32,822 nucleotides of DNA from CAYLNH01 sp964384625 (GTDB lineage: Bacteria; Verrucomicrobiota; Lentisphaeria; JABSQK01): contig CAYLNH010000051.1 of the NCBI GenBank assembly GCA_964384625.1, positions 1 to 32,822 on the forward strand, given 5' to 3'. Each line of letters opens with the position of its first letter. Position 1 is the stretch's first letter. Below are positions 30,593 to 32,822 of the stretch, piece after piece. Made by a program: the position numbers and the translations under genes. The notes under the pieces were generated by a model. It made no database searches. It worked only from the letters and a program-made list of their open reading frames with translations, and was not told the origin of the DNA.

Positions 30593-32794
30593 ATGATGAG
30601 TGCGTCAGACAACCGATGTCTCGCAATCGGTCACTGTACGGCCGAGTTGATCGAGAACGGCGGCGGCGGTCCGGGCCTTGGCGAGGTCCGCTGCGGAGAT
30701 CATATTCTGCGTTCCGGCGAGCGCCCCATGTTCGTTCAAATCCGAAACCCCTGGGGCGTGGAGCTGTGTGATTTTCAGCTCGCGGAAACAAGCGCCCTGT
30801 CCGACGGCGGGGTGGCTCTGGAATTCTGCATGTCCCGCCGCGACGGCGGGCGCATGGAATGGATGTGCCACGAAGTGCGCAGCCGCGTGAACACAACCGA
30901 CTGGTCCCGGCCGCCGCAAGCGGCGGTCGAGACCGGATTGACCCTGGAGTTGCGGCCTGTTGCCAGACAGTTGGGCCCCTTCAAGCTGGACGGCTTCAGC
31001 TACCGCTACCGCTATCGCAGTCCCGACATCCCGATCTATCTGATCTTCGACCGCGGCACCTGGGAGATCGGCGGTGATGTCAACGGCAACACCTTGTGGC
31101 TGCCGCAGGGGCACGGCCCCAGCGTCTATTTGTTTGACGACGCCCGGCAGCAGTATTCAACGGAATGGTACCTGCCGACGATCTGCCAGCCCAATATCTT
31201 TCAGTTCATGCCGTTTCAGACCGGTATGCAGGGGTTCACTCTGCTGTCCCACGACGACGGGGCACTCATCACCTGGGCGACGGCAGCGGCGCACATCCGC
31301 ACGCTCATCGAAAAGCGCCGCGGCGAAGACGTCCTGCCACACTTCCACGAGCACTGCGGCGACCTTGCCGGCGACTTTGCCACGGCGCCGATGGAAGTGC
31401 TCTTCTGTGCCGGCAGTTTCAACCGTGTGGATGTCCTGAATCTGCACCATGAGGTCCGGGAACTCGTCCACGAAACGCTGCATGAGCAAGTCGGCATGCG
31501 CCGCGAACGCATCACGACTTATGGGGTCATGGGAAACGGCGTCGTCCCCGATCTCCAGCACTATCGCCGCCGCGGCCTGCCGAAACTCATTGAGGCCGGC
31601 TGCCGCACAGTCATGCTCTCCAACCAGTTCGAAAACGACATGAACGTCTATGGCCTTGCCAACGCCTGTTGTACGGTGGATCTGAAGGTGGCTGAGACCG
31701 TCGGCGAAGACAACCTGCGCGACTTCTGCCGCGACGCCAATGAAAACGGCGTGGTGGTGGAGATGTGGGGCAACACCTCTATTTCAACGACGACCGAGCG
31801 TTTCTCGCATCGAAACGGCAAAGCCCAACGCATCGACTTCCTCCCGTTGGACGGCTCGATCATGGACGTGCTCAAGGAGGACCCCCAGGCGTTCGTGCGC
31901 AACCCGGCGGGCGCCATCGAGGCCGATCACTACACGCCGCGGTTCTGCGTCATGAACCTGCGCCGTGAAACCGTCCGCAACTACTGGATGAAGCAGTGGA
32001 CCTACGCCTACGAGAAAATCGGGCTCCGCGGTATCTTTCTCGATTCCAGCTTCAACCTCTCCAGCGACAAATTCCACTGGCTCTACAATGCCGGCGGCGG
32101 CGCCCAGCGCGGCGCCACCGATGACCAGGTCACCGATCCGGCCCATGCCCGGCCGACGCCGGAGCCGCCGTCACAGATCCTTTCGCAGTATCACGCGCAT
32201 CTGTCGCTGATGGCCGCGATGCAGCGGGTCGGGTACGTCTATTCCGGCGAAGACCGAGGTGTATTCGGTCTGAGCCGCAGCGGCACCAGCGGGGCTCAGC
32301 GCGCCGACACGCTGCCGATGTGGGCCGATACTTTTTGTGAGTTCGACGCGGATAGAATCCGCGCTGAAGGCCGTCAACCTGACGATGTCTTCTTCCAGGC
32401 GTTGGCCTATCGGATGATGTGGTATCTGTACTGGGATCCGGTTTCCGATGACCTCTCGTGGAGCCAGAAGACGAAAAAAGCCGACGCGGAACGGCCGTCG
32501 GCTTGGCAGTTGCGCCAACTGAAAATCTTTAACGAAGTCGAGACCCATATGCGGCGGCGGACAATTCTGCCGGCAGAGTCAGGGGTGCTGTATGCCGACG
32601 GCGACGTCCGCGTTTTGTGGAGTTTCGGCGAGTTCGTCCATCGCGCGGCCCAGACGGAGTCGATCAATGATGTGACTACCGGTGAAACCAAATCGGCGAC
32701 AACGATCGCCGCTCTGCCGCGTCACGTCTACACCTGGCAGGTGACGCCGGCTCTTGCGGCCCGGGAACACAGTATTAATCCGGCACGCAAATAG
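30593..32794 (+). CDS. GH36/GH31-like (clan GH-D) glycosidase homolog, cytoplasmic
   Basis: This 733-aa protein has an N-terminal beta-sandwich (about 1-290), then a barrel-like region. YEKIGLRGIFLDSSFNLSS (D484) looks like the nucleophile strand of clan GH-D alpha-glycosidases. FGLSRSGTSGAQ followed by RADTLPMWADTF (D579) resembles the R-S-G-x-x-G-x-Q ... W-x-D acid/base region of GH36 and GH31. The ~95-residue spacing is reasonable. There is no signal peptide, so it would act on imported sugars. The start is ATG 30593 (or 30596), with GAGG 7 bases upstream, 67 bp after the propeller gene, so it is probably the last gene of the locus B operon. Overall similarity to known alpha-galactosidases is weak by eye; a new or distant family is possible. 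It ends at a TAG. Confidence 0.7.
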   Translation: MMSASDNRCLAIGHCTAELIENGGGGPGLGEVRCGDHILRSGERPMFVQIRNPWGVELCDFQLAETSALSDGGVALEFCMSRRDGGRMEWMCHEVRSRVNTTDWSRPPQAAVETGLTLELRPVARQLGPFKLDGFSYRYRYRSPDIPIYLIFDRGTWEIGGDVNGNTLWLPQGHGPSVYLFDDARQQYSTEWYLPTICQPNIFQFMPFQTGMQGFTLLSHDDGALITWATAAAHIRTLIEKRRGEDVLPHFHEHCGDLAGDFATAPMEVLFCAGSFNRVDVLNLHHEVRELVHETLHEQVGMRRERITTYGVMGNGVVPDLQHYRRRGLPKLIEAGCRTVMLSNQFENDMNVYGLANACCTVDLKVAETVGEDNLRDFCRDANENGVVVEMWGNTSISTTTERFSHRNGKAQRIDFLPLDGSIMDVLKEDPQAFVRNPAGAIEADHYTPRFCVMNLRRETVRNYWMKQWTYAYEKIGLRGIFLDSSFNLSSDKFHWLYNAGGGAQRGATDDQVTDPAHARPTPEPPSQILSQYHAHLSLMAAMQRVGYVYSGEDRGVFGLSRSGTSGAQRADTLPMWADTFCEFDADRIRAEGRQPDDVFFQALAYRMMWYLYWDPVSDDLSWSQKTKKADAERPSAWQLRQLKIFNEVETHMRRRTILPAESGVLYADGDVRVLWSFGEFVHRAAQTESINDVTTGETKSATTIAALPRHVYTWQVTPALAAREHSINPARK

Positions 32795-32822
32795 GCGACA
32801 TTCTCGCGGTGTGTGCTATATT

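Noticed and set aside
1..32822. CRISPR array, tRNA, rRNA, insertion sequence or prophage genes
   Set aside because: No regularly spaced repeats, cloverleaf-like sequences, transposase motifs or phage structural genes were recognised on either strand by reading; a dedicated tRNA/ncRNA scan was not possible.

Overview
The window looks like part of the genome of a GC-rich PVC-superphylum bacterium (Lentisphaerota, Kiritimatiellota or a relative; Planctomycetota less likely). This is inferred from the gene families: stand-alone pseudopilins with FTLIELLVV N-termini, hybrid GntR/LacI-type regulators, several sulfatase and glycosidase genes, very large secreted CBM9 and beta-propeller proteins, and no SusC/SusD pair. 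No rRNA, tRNA, CRISPR array or insertion sequence was recognised.

Region 1 (1-2804) has a visibly lower GC content than the rest (two hand-counted 60-base lines gave 50% and 55%; a later line gave 62%). It holds an unknown 259-aa protein, an orphan Rhs C-terminal tip carrying a JAB/DUF4329-like metalloprotease toxin domain, and a membrane-anchored ankyrin-repeat protein. The layout fits a displaced polymorphic-toxin cassette with candidate immunity genes. It abuts a sulfatase remnant (2871-3584) that lacks its catalytic N-terminal half and carries an in-frame amber codon.

Region 2 (3680-17746) is glycan-degradation locus A. A leftward cluster encodes a GntR/LacI hybrid regulator, a pseudopilin and a signal-less clan GH-A glycosidase with an Ig-like tail. 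Divergent from it, a rightward cluster encodes a CSPSR-type sulfatase, a secreted GH-A-like protein with a CBM9 domain, a secreted double pectate-lyase-like beta-helix protein and a beta-propeller protein. The last two end in C-terminal transmembrane anchors. The regulator/sulfatase intergenic region has a 12-bp direct repeat and a dyad that are candidate operators.

Region 3 (17905-32794) holds a leftward GH94-type phosphorylase and then locus B on the plus strand: pseudopilin, GntR/LacI hybrid regulator, secreted GH-A-like/CBM9 protein, secreted LamG-like/propeller/FN3 protein and a GH36/GH31-like (clan GH-D) glycosidase. Four locus B families repeat those of locus A, so the two loci look like diverged copies of one modular cassette.

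Working model (inference): secreted or surface-held proteins bind and cut a complex, probably sulfated, polysaccharide. The signal-less enzymes (sulfatase, GH-A, GH94, GH-D) finish the fragments inside the cell, and the two paralogous regulators sense different sugars. The role of the pseudopilins that travel with each regulator is unknown; they are the most interesting part of the system.
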